Source: Dryas octopetala
Lineage: Eukaryota; Streptophyta; Magnoliopsida; Rosales; Rosaceae
NCBI GenBank assembly: GCA_963921425.1
Contig: OY992834.1
Location: 18,551,923 to 18,615,922 of the forward strand
Direction: 5' to 3'
Length of the DNA stretch: 64,000 bases
The notes below the pieces were generated by a model that did no database searches, was not told where the DNA came from, and saw only the letters and a program-made list of their open reading frames with translations. Every line of letters starts with the position of its first letter. The stretch's first letter is position 1. Shown piece after piece: positions 46,600 through 58,231 of the stretch. The translations under genes were made by a program, and so were the position numbers.

Positions 46600-47179
46600 A
46601 GAGGTGTACAACGGGTCGGGTCGGCCCGGCCCATTTAAAGTCGGCTCATCCGTGCTTCGTGTCGTGCTTGGGTCAGCTCATTTAATAATTGGGCAAGATT
46701 GGGCCGGCCCAATTATTTTAAACCTTAAGCCCAACCCAGCCCATGCATGGCCCACCTAATAATGGGTCGTGCCGGGCAAGGCCGGCCCGATTAATTATTT
46801 TAATTATTTTAAGTTTCTATTATTGTTTAATAAATCAAATAGTCTTTGATGTCATTCTATTTTCTATCAAATTTTTTAATTTTCTAATGCTTTCATTCCA
46901 TTTTCTATTCAATTTCACCATCAATATCAAAATTAAAAATTGAAACAAGGCTAATAGTAATTTTTTAAAAAAAATTGAAAAATACTAGTATAAACGGGCA
47001 AACTCATAACTGGCTCGGGCTGGCCCAACACACAATTGGCTCGGGCCGGGCCGGCCCAACGGGATAGAAAATATTGGCCCAGCCAGGCCCATACGTATGG
47101 ACCGGGCTCAACCCAGCCCACTTATTAACGGGCCGGGCCCATGCCGAATTCGGGCCGGCCCGACTCATTGTACACCTCT
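46600..47179. mobile_element. GC-rich TIR element, 580 bp
   Basis: The inverted ends AGAGGTGTACAA and ATTGTACACCTCT are followed inwards by CGGGTCGGGTCGGCCCGGCC and its inverse. The core is AT-rich. The flanks repeat ACGTACAACTA/ACATACAACTA (46589-46599 and 47180-47190, one mismatch). Copy A has the unfilled site. Non-autonomous; the superfamily is uncertain (hAT- or Mutator-like). Confidence 0.8.
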
Positions 47180-47310
47180 ACATACAACTACTAATATAAA
47201 CAGCCTTTGAGTACGTGGACTTTTCATTACTTCAAAAGGATGAATCCTAAAACTAATTAATGTTAAGAATATATACATTTCCTGCACAATATATATATAT
47301 ATATATATAT

Positions 47311-47570
47311 ACAGTGGCCTTCAGATGAGGGATCCTGCATATAAGGCTATTTGCGGGACTGCCTTGCTGGTCGTTGGATCTCTTTTAATGAGATCCAACA
47401 GTGGATATTTTAACCCACACTCTAACCCCTTTAACCCACTTAACCCATCCCCCAACCCATGTAATAGAACAGTCTAGCTACAAAGAAAACGCGAATTGAA
47501 AACAGAGACGCTGAACCTGAAGAAGAAGAGATCCATTAATGCAAAACCCACCCGTCGAGCATGGACGAAA
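47311..47570 (+). repeat. left TIR of MULE 2
   Basis: About 260 bp inverse to 53150-53408, including AACGCGAATTGAAAACAGAG and CAAAACCCACCCGTCGAGCA. It doubles as leader sequence for the transposase gene, whose first donor appears at 47845 (TTTCAG/GTATGT). Confidence 0.9.
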
Positions 47571-48418
47571 GATCTTAGAACGCAAAACCCATATAGGCCA
47601 ATTTTAATTAAATTTACAGCACTTAAACCGTTCCCAGCAAAGAGTTCCAACGCGACTTCACCATCACCATGGGACTGAGCTAGCTCGTGAAGAAGAAGAA
47701 GAAGAAGGGAAGCTCGTGACAGGGAAGGCACGCCAGGCTCGTGACGGGGAAGGGAAGCTCACGACGGGACAGGGAGGTCAGGCTGACGACGGGGAAGGGA
47801 GGCCAGGCTCGCGACGGGGAAGAGAGGCTCGCGACGAGTTTCAGGTATGTTCTTCTTGGTTTTTTGATTTGTATGATGAGATTTTCTTGAAATATTTAGG
47901 ATATGGTTTCAAACTGATTTGGGAGTTAGGGTTGGGGATTTGTGAATTTCGAAAAATCAAGAGATTTGGGGTTTTTGTGTTTTTTCTTTGTAATTCCATT
48001 TTGGTTAGTCTTGTACAATTTATGCTTGCTATTGAAAGAGTTGCTGCATTTTTGGTTGTTAAATATTGCAAGATTAACCAAGACTAATAGACTCTAAGAC
48101 ATGTTTGAGTAAAAATTATGGGGGAAAAGGAAAAAAGAAATGAAAGTGAACAACTTCTAGCTATATCTGGGAGGGTGAACTCTACTTTAAAATCAATTTT
48201 TATTACACCTTTCCCTCCCCTGTACATAATTACATATTACAATATTATTGAGATTGTCCATCAGTTTTTATTACACCTTTAAAACAGACATTCTATAATG
48301 TTTCTAAATTATATGAATATGAAATCATGAACACTAGATGGATTGGATAGCTCCCTGTATTCAATTTATTTGGGCTTTTATTCTTAGAATTTGAGGTTTT
48401 TAAAATGCAGGTGCAGTG

Positions 48419-50620
48419 ATGGCAGAAGCTAATGAGATGGTAATGGTAGAAGCTAATGAGATGGTAGCTCCATTGGAAAGTGAGTCAGAAGGAAATTCAT
48501 TTATGTGTAATGCCAATCATGAAGAAAACAATGAGTTGAAGCCATTCAAAGGTCAACAATTTCAGACAGTGGAAGAAGCTGAACACTATTACACTAGGTA
48601 TGCACAGAATGTTGGATTTGACATTCGAAGTCACTCAACTAAGAAGAGTAAGGATAATGAGATCACAAGGAAGGAGTTTGTGTGCAATAAAGAGGGAGAA
48701 GGCCCAAAAGAATTGAAAGGTACTGAAAAAAGGCGTTGTGGAGTAGGAAGAGAAAGTTGTAAAGCGAGATTGATAATTGTGAAGTCGAAAGTAGGTGGAT
48801 TTGTAGTCACCATCTTTGATGAGGCTCACACCCATGCCTTGGTAAGCCCACGAAGACGCCACTTGATGAAGTCTTGTCGTCGATTTTCAAGTGCTCAAAA
48901 ATCATTAAGTGAACAACTAAGCATGGTGAACATACCCCCTCATCGAAAATTTGACATTTTTGGAGTGCAATCAGGAGGAATTGAAAACATTGGTTGTAAA
49001 ATGCAAGATATGTACAACTATCGCAGAGATAAGCGTGCTGAGTTGAAGGGGCATGATGGAAACATGTTACGGGACCATTTTCTGTTGGAACAAGAGATAA
49101 ATTCTGGATTCACTTACAAGATCAAAGCAGATGACAAATAGAAGATAACTCATTGTTTTTGGTCAGATGCAAATTCTAGGAAAGCATATGGTTTTTATGC
49201 TGATGTGGTTATCTTCGACACTACCTACAACACTAATCGGTATGAGATGATATTCGCACCAATGATGGGGGTAAACAATCATGGCCAGACAATCATTTTA
49301 TCTGGGGCATTCTTGAGTGACGAGACTACAAACTCATTCAATTGGTTATTCAGAGAATTCTTGAAAGTTATGTCAGGTTATGCTCCTAAGATGATCATAA
49401 CTGATCAAGATCCAGCAATGACAAAAGCAATTGTAGAAACTCTCCCCAACACATATCACAGATATTGTAGCTGGCATATTCTAAATAAATTCTCCGAGAA
49501 ACTTGACACGGTCAAATATACTGATTACTAGGATGACTTCAAACGTTGTGTTTGGACATTAGAGACTAGAGATGAGTTTGACTCAAGGTGGAAGGATATT
49601 CTTGAAAAAAGTGGGTTAAAAGAAAATAAGTGGCTGCAATCACTATATGAAATTAGATTTAAATGGATGCCAGCCTATGTAAACCATGTTTTCGGAGCTG
49701 ACATGTCTAGTAGTCAACGAGCAGAAAGTGGGCACTCATTTTTCAAGGGATATGTGGCCAAGACCAATTCTTTGGTGGACTTCAGGATTCAATTCAATAG
49801 GGGACTTTTACGACAGCGTCAAAATGAGGTTATGGCAGATCACACTGATATTACTGAGAAGCCTAGACTTAAGTGCCCTATTAAGATGGAAAAGCAAATG
49901 GCTGACATTTACACGCGCAAATATTTTTATAAGTTTCAAGATGAGTTCTGGGAGAGTTACAACTATAACACAGAGCTTATCAGAGAGAGTGTCACTAATT
50001 GCATTTATAAAAGTTACATGGGTGATCATAGTGGGAGAGTTCGGGAGATTATGTATGACAAGTCTCTGGACTTTGCATCATGTAGCTGTCAGATGTTCGA
50101 CTGTGCAGGAATTCCATGCAGCCATATTTTATCATTTCTACATAAGGTACGTCAACTCCATATCTTGCCGGATCAATACATTTTGAGGAGATGGACTAAA
50201 TCTGCTAAAGATGATGTTGTGGTGGACAACTCTGGTGTGGAGATAAATATTGACAAATCATTACTTGAAAAACGTAGTACCTTATTCCACCGATACTCAT
50301 ATGTGATTGATAAGGCCATATTAAATGATGAGGCAAGACTAATATTTTGTGAGGCCATGGATTCTGTTAGTGACCAGATTGAGGCCATCTTAAACATTGG
50401 TAGTACCGGCTCTTGTGTTGGAGTTTCTAATAGACAGAGTGTTACTTGTGATGCTATATAATGAGCCGGATCCAATTAAGTTTAAAGGGAGTGGAAAAAG
50501 ACTTAAGAAAGGAAAAGAAAAGTCGAAAGGAAAGCGACGTGAAAATGGTAGGCGTTGTAATGGTTGTGGGAAAACTGGAGTGTCTCATGACAAAAGAAAT
50601 TGTCCACTGCTATTAAATAG
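48419..50620 (+). pseudogene. FAR1-related MULE transposase with two TAG stops and a frameshift
   Basis: A leader intron (47846-48410) ends AAATGCAG, and the ATG is at 48419. One frame runs to 50461, interrupted by TAG at 49139-49141 and TAG at 49529-49531. The FAR1 DNA-binding domain is near the start (FQTVEEAEHYYTRYAQNVGF, ARLIIVK, HTHALVSP). The MULE transposase core has VIFDTTYNTN and MIITDQDPAM, giving the two catalytic Asp, and ends with the HxxC-like region. A SWIM finger (CSCQMFDCAGIPCSHI) lies near 50085-50135. After 50461 the homology continues in the next frame with a Lys-rich stretch and a zinc knuckle (CNGCGKTGVSHDKRNC) to a donor at about 50620. Further small exons (50751-50823 and 50964-51196) may form the tail. 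Not functional as written. Confidence 0.88.
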
Positions 50621-51956
50621 GTATGAAGTTGTACCTTTCTGCCACTAATTCTTCATTTGCTATTTTTGAGTTTTTTTGTTGTTGGTGCATTATTTGTATA
50701 ATTGTAGGTGATTGGTTTGATTAATTTGAGTTTTTTTATATTTTCTGGTAGGTCTTCTGATCCCCAAGAGCCTAATGACTCTCAAGTTGAGGCCTTGGAT
50801 GATGATAGCTCTTCGTCAGAAGTAATATAGACTTTGTTAGTTGATTTGAGTTATTTTTTATTTTGTTGTAGGTCTTCAACGTACTGACCAAGATCTTTGT
50901 TCATCCCTTTGTTAGTAATGGTACTTGCTTTTTTTCTTTATCTTTTTTTTTTTTTTTATCAGGATGATGGGCTGCTGTGTTTCCATAAGTGGCTGCTGTG
51001 TTTTCCTTTTTCTGCTATCCATTCAAAAGGGGTCAAAGAGGAGAAGAAGAACAAGAGTGGAAAAAAGACATTGGAAGAATTGTGGGAAGAACGGTTGAAA
51101 AGGAAGCTAGAAAAGGAAAGGGAACGCACTTTACTTCTGAACAAGAGCCGAAAAGATGGAGCTGCTTTTAAGGCTAGAGGGTTTTCTAGGAGATGAGTAT
51201 ACAGAGTACTAGAAGTGTTGTTTAACTAAGTAGCACTTTGAATTTTCTGATTCCAATTGTTCTTTGTAGTCTGTATAATGAAATCTTTGGTGTTTAATGT
51301 TTTAAATGCTTGATGTATCCAATGTTGTTATGGCTGCTTGACTTGTTTCTATGATGATGTTACAATTACATTACATACAGGGGATGATGTCCTGCAAGTG
51401 GCCAAACTGTTTTCCATTGTGCTTTGTATATGAATGCTTATGTGGTTCTTGAAAGCTGTAAGATCAGATCCCATTTTTCTTGATTAAAAAAATCAATGAA
51501 ACTATGTAGAGTTTCTTATTCATTAGAGTCCTTTAAACAAAGAGAAGAGAGCGATAACCATGACAATGTGGTTCAGAGCTATTTAGATGAAGAGCATTTC
51601 GGTGTTGGTGATAACCGGAAAAGCACCTCCTGAGTTTGGATGTATTGTAAACATGTTCTCTATTGCGATTTAGCACCTATCCTCATTCTCATTCCTCACC
51701 CCCCCCCCCCCCAAACATGCTTCAATAAAGTAATTTGGATATGGAAAACACAAAGATTGAGATTCTGGTTTCCAACACAAAGACAAAGAGCTTCATACCA
51801 AGTAATGCAATAATCATTCTACCAAGAACATTGTCAAACTTTTAGAACACACATGGCCATCATTCATACATAACCATTGCAAAAGTAAGGATTTGAATAC
51901 CTCATTCCAAAGCAATAATACAACCAAGTTTGTTCTTGTTACAAAAGGAATAAACA

Positions 51957-52367
51957 TTACAACAAAGTAAATTTAAACATAAAAAACATCAAAAGTAGTA
52001 CAAGAGTTTTCATGAGAAAGCCAAATCTAGCTTGGTTCCTCCTCTGGAGTTCTTCCTTAAGTGCTACATTTTTCCTTGAAATATGGGCTACCTCTGCAGA
52101 TAATCGAATCACAGTCTCGTTCAAATTTCTCATTGTTCGAAGCTCTTGCTCAATTACATCAAATCTTATTGTTAATTCATGAACCTCATCAATTAAATTC
52201 TCAATAGCCCATATAAATTTCCCATAATTCATGCATGTCCAAAACAGACGGTTTGGATTCCTATCTGTTTTAGACATTTTCAACTCCAAAACACCGCCAC
52301 ACACACATTGTTGTTGTCTTGGCCTATGTTGAACTTCGCTACTACTGCTTCTGCTACGATTAGACAT
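51957..52367 (-). CDS. GRF-like zinc-finger, coiled-coil protein with C-terminal membrane segment (MULE accessory gene)
   Basis: A single open frame of 136 aa on the minus strand. The ATG at 52367 follows a possible acceptor (GGTAATCAG). Ser-rich N-terminus, then a half GRF finger: CVCGG at about 21-25 and NPNRLFWTC at about 38-46. The second part with the last two ligands is missing (MNYGKFIWAIE follows directly), probably by a small deletion. Residues ~55-115 are heptad-like (ENLIDEVHELTIRFDVIEQE...), and the C-terminus TLVLLLMFFMFKFTLL is a clear hydrophobic anchor. It is convergent with the FAR1-type transposase, with its upstream region in the right TIR. The layout matches the smaller gene at 35691-36134 in the unrelated MULE 1. 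Function unknown. Confidence 0.65.
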   Translation of the reverse strand: MSNRSRSSSSEVQHRPRQQQCVCGGVLELKMSKTDRNPNRLFWTCMNYGKFIWAIENLIDEVHELTIRFDVIEQELRTMRNLNETVIRLSAEVAHISRKNVALKEELQRRNQARFGFLMKTLVLLLMFFMFKFTLL

Positions 52368-53149
52368 GGTGGATTTCACTGATTACCAACTACCATTATG
52401 CACTTTTGTCCATGCTTATCATTCAATGAGAAGACCAAACTGAGGGAACTCTATGCAATGACATTTTAGAACTACTAAAATCTACACACACACAAAAAAA
52501 AAAAAAAATTGCAACCACAAGTTTAGCAGTGACAGAACCATTCATGAATATGCTAAAGACATATGGAACATTAAACCTGTCGAAATACCATAGAAGCATA
52601 TTCTTGTCAGCAGAGATGGTCATACTTCGTGGTTGTGATGATCCTCGGCTTTTGGTTGTATGTAAAAGGTAAATGCTGGAAAATGGGAATAAAGGGTACC
52701 TTTTGGTTGCAAAGAAAAATAAAAACCCCCAAATTGGAATTACAAAGAAAAATAAAAACCCCCAAATCTCTTGATTTTTTGAAATTCCCAAATCCCCAAC
52801 CCTAACTCCCAAATCAGTTTGAAACCATATCCTAAATATTTCAAGAAAACCCCATCATACAAATCGAAAAACAATATCCTTACTATTGCAATATTTAACT
52901 TAAATTCATGTTTCGAAAACCCCCAAATCGAAAACCCTAAAACCCCCAAATGAATGAGATTTGAAAGCATACACAAATGATGAAATGGAGGCGAAACTGA
53001 GTTGCTTTGGTCAAAGCGCAAATCGAAGAACAACCCACCACGTTTTTCCATCGCGAGCCCTCCTGGCCGTCGCGAACAAAACACATTCTTCCCTTACCCG
53101 TCGCGTCCCCGCCCCTTCCACTCGGCACCGTCGGATCACTAAGGCCGAC

Positions 53150-53408
53150 TTTCGTCCCTGCTCGACGGGTGGGTTTTGCGTTAATGGATCTCTTCTTCTT
53201 CAAGTTCAGCGTCTCTGTTTTCAATTCGCGTTTTCTTTGTAGCTAGGTTGTTCTATTACATGGGTTGGGGGATGGGTTAAGTGGGTTAAAGGGGTTAAAG
53301 TGTGGGTTAAAATATCCACTGTTGGATCTCATTAAAAGAGATCCAATGGCCAGCAAGCAGTCCCGCAAATAGCCTTATATGCAGGATCCCGTATCTGAAG
53401 GCCACTGT
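53150..53408 (-). repeat. right TIR of MULE 2
   Basis: Inverse of 47311-47570, ending GGCCACTGT. It would serve as 5' leader of the minus-strand GRF-like gene. The adjacent inner block 52735-52880 is also inverse to the transposase's leader-intron region, so both genes share leader sequence. Confidence 0.9.
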
Positions 53409-53902
53409 ATATATATATTAAATATTTACCTATTATACCCAAGATGAATTCTTACATGCACCCGTCACGTGTTTTGTGTTGGATTTCAATAACTTAAGGT
53501 TTGTCTTCTACACAACAATTGATCACATTTATTTTTTATTAGAGTTAGACACGTTGCGTAAGCATAATGAATATTCGGTATCTAACCACATTCGGTAACA
53601 TGTATTGATGTACACGTATAACTAAGTACACATATACTAAAATCACTATAGAATCTATTACAAAGGAAAATTTCACAAATGAAAGGAAAAAGGGTAGCCT
53701 AGCTATTACAAACCTTCAAGGCATCTCAGTTTACACATCTTTAGAGCTAATTTGATCCCGAGTTTCTTTCTACACATTTTAAATTTCAAGTGTACTAAAA
53801 CAGTTTGTAATTTGAAGATCAAATTCAAATTAGTCATAAAAACATGCTGAAATGTATGCCGAATGCCTTAGCTATAGATAGCCTTATGTATGTCATGATA
53901 TG

Positions 53903-54903
53903 TGTTTGTGGATAAACCCACATGGATTTAACAACTAATCATGGATCAACACGTGGCTAGTCAGATCCAACTTCAAACTTTGACTTTTTCAACGGTCAAA
54001 CTTGGATCCCCACGACACCACATCAATTCGGCACATTGTCATTGCCAGTTCGGATCGGCTCATCCCGGCGAATCCTCCACATCTGATCCGACCTGATCTA
54101 AGGATCTTCTATGAACTGAGTGTTCATCTCTTTTTGGTTATCTCAGTTCGGTTCTGTTCGGCTACTGGTGATCATTTTCTCAGACAACGGACTGTCGTCG
54201 AGTAATGACTGTTACATCATACGTCGAGCCCATCTGGACCAGCTCACCCATGCCCGATCCGAACGTGGATATGTTTCATACCCACGCATACGATATCCAT
54301 GACTGGTTCAGCTCGAATTCCACCGTCATTCTATAAGATTGGAGTCAGGACGAACCGCCTTATTCGAATATCTCTGACATGGCTCTCTGACAGATGAGAC
54401 ATCTCAGCTCACAGTCATGACTATTAGGGCATCTCACTTGATCTTTCATCCTTGCATTGAATGCAGCATTGAATTAATGTAAAGGAGGTGGGTAGCTGTG
54501 CATGCTACTATTCATGACCGAATGCGTGGCCTCTTCTCAATCATTCACCCTCATGCAGATAACTTACCCTCCACAACTTCCCTTGCCTATATAAGCTGAC
54601 TTATGTGCACAAAAAGGCAAAACTAAGAACATAACTTCACTCACAAAAAAGCCTATCAAAATACACTCTCAAGTTCATCACTTGTTCTTACTTGCATTTA
54701 CTCAAAAACCTCTAAATATATATCACTGACTTCATCATCGGAACGTATTTGGCTGGTACCACATCGATCATTCTCCTTTCATCTTGTCTTCGTGCAGAAA
54801 GATCTCAGAGTCTACATCCACTTCATCATCCAGCAAGGCTTCCAACCAGCCAGATCATCCTCTTTAAGTTGTTACATCTCTCTTAAGGAAATTTGCATCA
54901 ACA
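53903..54903. mobile_element. solo LTR 1, 1001 bp
   Basis: It begins TGTTTGTGGATAAACCC and ends TTTGCATCAACA (TG...CA), flanked by a perfect 5-bp duplication ATATG (53898-53902 and 54904-54908). The unfilled site (ATGATATGTATTAGG) is present at 55760 and 57325. A TATA-like CTATATAAGC lies at about 54588, as expected inside an LTR. There is no internal domain, so it is a recombinational remnant. Confidence 0.92.
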
Positions 54904-55539
54904 ATATGTATTAGCCCTTATATCGCACACGCTATTCAATGATCATCTCTTCCACAAATTAGATAAATCCAAAACCATTAAGATATTTAATTTTCATTAA
55001 ATATATAGACAAACATAATGTTTCAACAAATACTTGAAATAATGACCATTCAATTAGACAGTTAAATGGTTTATATATGATTTATCTAATGTTCTGTAAG
55101 CGTGATCATTGAATGAAGACCCAAAGTAATTGGTGGCTCCGCTAGTCAAATTTTAATTTGAAGTGGGACCCATAAAGAATTATTTAATTACCCTTAAATA
55201 AGGGATCTCTCATTATATATACTATGGCGCGTGCCAATTGACCTTTCAAAAGCTGCAATTAAGTTTTTTAATAAAGAATTTATTTTCCATAAACAAGAGG
55301 TGTGACGATTTAGTTTAATAAGATACGAACGCTTGCTAATTTTTTACCATGATTGTGGGCGGGTGGGACATACTTCGAAGGGGTACTGTTTATTTGCCGT
55401 TATGGAACAAAAGGTGAATTCCATTAAACAATTGGGTCGCTAGCTATAAGCTTGGGTCAAACACTGAATTGTATAGAAAAAAGGAAAAATTTGAAACTAC
55501 TGTTAATTCAAGCGTGGTGAGTTTACAGGTGTCGGTCCA

Positions 55540-55700
55540 ACACGAGCAACGAAAATAATCAGTTGGAATGTAGGGGGCTTAGCAACCGCCGTACATTTTG
55601 GGCCTTGAGGTGATGCCTTAATAAGGATCAAAACCCCGACTCCATATACTACCTTAATGGCCAGTGTGTTTGAAAAGATAAATCATACTTTGATGAACAT
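55540..55700 (+). pseudogene. LINE endonuclease start fragment (unit 1)
   Basis: AAAATAATCAGTTGGAATGT reads IISWNV, the N-terminal motif of L1-type LINE endonucleases, followed after a frameshift by NRRTFWALR-like sequence and a stop. Only about 50 codons remain. The same fragment recurs at 57100-57260 because it is part of the tandem unit. Confidence 0.55.
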
Positions 55701-55776
55701 GGTACGGTCATGATCGATATACCGTATGCCTCAGCTATAGATAGCCTTATGTATGTTATGATATGTATTAGGCCTT

Positions 55777-56494
55777 TGTTGATGCTCAAAAATGGTAGAG
55801 CGCTCAACGTTGAGTCAAACCACGTGGACCCGTTGACCTCCTACTGAAAGGATGCCACGTCGAAGTGGGGTAGGAACGGGTAGCTGGGCCTGACTAGTGA
55901 ATAATGGTAAGAACGTAATGTTTGGTGCACCCTGCGCAAATACACAAAAGTGAGTGGGAAGGGCACCGATGTGGTACCGGCCTAACCTCCTCCGAGGCTC
56001 AAGTCAGTGTCAAGAGAATATTTGAGCAGAGTGAATGAATAGTATAATAATGATTGAGTCCTCATCCTGACAAGAAAGTACCTCTTTTATAGTACTTTTG
56101 GAAGAATGTCAACCAATCCGGTGATGACACGTGTCCCTTGTGACGACTTGCATTGTAGGAGTGCTACGTGTCACCTGTTTCGGGGATCCGAATGAGCTGA
56201 CACGGGTCGGAGCCTAAGAGGCTGGAGCTTGGGAGGCCGAAGCCTATGAGGTCAAGACCTAAGAGGCCGGAGCCTAGGAGTTCAGGGGTTAGGAGGCCGG
56301 AGCCTAAGAAAGGTTTAGTCTTTGGGCCTAGGAGCCTAGGAGCCTAGGAAGGGCTTAGCCTTTGGGCCTAGGAGCCCAAAAGCCTAGGAAGGGCTTAGCC
56401 TTTGGGCCTAGGAAGACCTTGCTTAGGCCCAAACAATATGATGCTAAGTCTTATGTGACTTATCGTTATGTCGAGATGATTAGTGATACAAACA
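55777..56494. mobile_element. solo LTR 2, 718 bp
   Basis: It starts TGTTGATGCTCAAAAATGG and ends GTGATACAAACA, flanked by a perfect 5-bp duplication GCCTT (55772-55776 and 56495-56499). Neighbouring units show the empty site (TTAGGCCTTATAT). The right half has an internal minisatellite of GGAGCCTAGGAAGGGCTTAG words (about 56205-56420). It is unrelated in sequence to solo LTR 1. Confidence 0.92.
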
Positions 56495-57099
56495 GCCTTA
56501 TATTTCGATCTGCCAAAATTAGACAAATCCAAAACCGGCCATTAAGATATTTAATTTTCATTAAGTATATAGATGAACATAATGTTTTCGTCAAATACTT
56601 GAAATAATGACCATTCAATTAGACGGTTAAATGGTTCATATATGATTTATCTAATGTTTTGTAAGTATGATCATTAAATGAAGACCCAAAGTAATTGGCG
56701 GCTCCGCTAGTCAAATTTTAATGTGAAGTGGGCCCCATAAAAAATTATTTAATTACTCTTAAATAAGGTATCTCTCATTATATATACTATAGTGTGTGCC
56801 AATTGACCTTTCTAAACCTGCAGTTAAGTTTTTTAATAAATAATTTATTTGCCCTACATAAGAGGTGTGACGATTTAGTTTAATTAGATACGAACGCTTG
56901 CCAATTTTTTGCCATGATTGTGGGCGGGTGGGACATAGTTCGTAGGGTTGTTCGTTTGCTTTTATGGAACAAAAGGTGAATTTCGTTAAACAATTTGGTC
57001 GCTAGCTATAAGCTTGGGTCAAACACTGAATTGTACAGAAAAAAAAGGAAAAATTTGAAACTATTGTTAATTCAAGCGTGGTGGGTTTACAGGTGTCGG

Positions 57100-57260
57100 T
57101 CCAACACGAGCAACGAAAATAATCAGTTGGAATGTATGGGGCTTGGCAACCGCCGCACATTTTGGGCCTTGAGGTGATGTCTTAATAAGGATCAAATCCC
57201 CAACTCCATATACTACCCTAATGCTCGGTGTGTCTGAAAAGATAAATCATACTTTGATGA
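57100..57260 (+). pseudogene. LINE endonuclease start fragment (unit 2)
   Basis: Second copy of the fragment at 55540-55700. It again has AATCAGTTGGAATGT and GGCAACCGCCGCACATTTTGG, disrupted. It was carried along by the tandem duplication, not independently inserted. Confidence 0.5.
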
Positions 57261-57894
57261 ACATGGTACGATCATGATATGTCGTATGCCTCAGCTATAG
57301 ATAGCCTTATGCATGTATGTCTTGATATGTATTAGGCCTTATATCGCGGGCACGTGCTATTCAATGATCATCTCTGCCAAAAATTAGACAAATCCAAAAC
57401 CATTAAGGTATTTAATTTCATTAAATATATAGACGAACATAATGTTTTCGATAAATACTTGAAATAATGACCATTCAATTAAACGATTAAATGGTTTATA
57501 TACGATTGATCTAATGTTTTGTAAGCATGATCATTGAATGAAGACCTAAAGTAATATATTGGCGGCTCCGTTAGTCAAATTTTAATGTGAAGTGGGCTCC
57601 ATAAAGAATTATTTAATTACCCTTAAATTAATAAGGGATCTCTCATTATATATACTATGGGGCGTGTTAATTGAATTTTCTAAACCTGCAGTTAAGTTTT
57701 TTAATAAATAATTTATTTGCCCTAAAAAAGAGTTGGTGGGGGAAGTGGGTTGCTGAAAATAAGGGTGTAATTTTGTATTTTATTTTATTTTTCAATTCTA
57801 ATGATTCTATTTTACTATTTTGCCCTTAAAATATTAAATTTTTAATTAACAAAAGGCAAAGTTGGGTTTTTGAATGTTTAACCAAATCTCTCCT

Positions 57895-58215
57895 TCTCCC
57901 TTAATATATACTAGCATCTTGGCACGTACTCCGCACGTGTCAATTGACATTTTTGCTATGTTTTTTTTTTTTTTTTTGTATTTTGTTATTAGTTTTATAA
58001 CTTCTAACAACTATATGATATCTCTATCTTTTAAGGTAGTGGGCTGTTTTTCTTTTTATTTTTTAAATTTTATTTTAATGGTTGTATTTTACAACTATAT
58101 CCTCTTTTATTGGTTTTTTTTATGAGACTGTTTGTTGAATGAAGGGTAATTTAGGTAATTTCATTTTTTGTGAAACCTGTAACACCAAACCATTCTTCTG
58201 GCTTTATAATAGTAA
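57895..58215 (+). mobile_element. possible non-autonomous Helitron-like fragment
   Basis: The left side ATATATACTAGCATCTTGGC with CACGTGTCAATTGACATTTT, and the right side GGCTTTATAATAGTAAAGAT, recall the ends of small plant Helitrons. Similar left-end words (ATATACTATGGCGCGTGCCA) recur in the tandem units. There is no target duplication and no coding. The assignment is tentative. Confidence 0.3.
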
Positions 58216-58231
58216 AGATATATATATATAC

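Larger units (their letters stand above)
47311..53408 (+). mobile_element. Mutator-like element 2 (FAR1-type), 6.1 kb, degenerate
   Basis: Long inverted ends start ACAGTGGCCTTCAGAT (47311-47570) and finish as their inverse (53150-53408), differing at about ten positions. A second inverted block occurs further in (47830-48000 against 52735-52880). It is inserted in an (AT)n tract of duplicated copy B, so the 9-bp target repeat is masked (ATATATATA on both sides). The filled/unfilled comparison with 43690-43740 proves insertion. It contains a FAR1-type transposase gene (plus) and a convergent GRF-like gene (minus). Confidence 0.92.
46061..53855 (-). repeat. segmental duplication, copy B (direct, twice interrupted)
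   Basis: Pieces 46061-46599, 47180-47302 and 53409-53855 are collinear with 43087-44160. Uninterrupted copy A shows where the two insertions landed: the GC-rich element after TACGTACAAC, and MULE 2 in the (AT)n run before TTAAATMTTTACCTATTAT. Copy B contains only intron-type sequence, no coding exon. Confidence 0.88.
54904..57735. repeat. tandem array of ~0.85-kb units
   Basis: Two full units and a truncated third: 54904-55771, 55772-57333 (with a solo LTR inside), and 57334-57735. They share GCTATTCAATGATCATCTCT, CAATTAGACGGTTAAATGG and AGCTATAGATAGCCTTATG. The tail of an earlier unit is at 53856-53902. The array lies between duplication copies B and C. Confidence 0.88.

Noticed and set aside
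46743..47160. Possible GC-rich gene island
   Set aside because: GGGCCGGCC words are the inverted arms of a TIR element with matching flanks.
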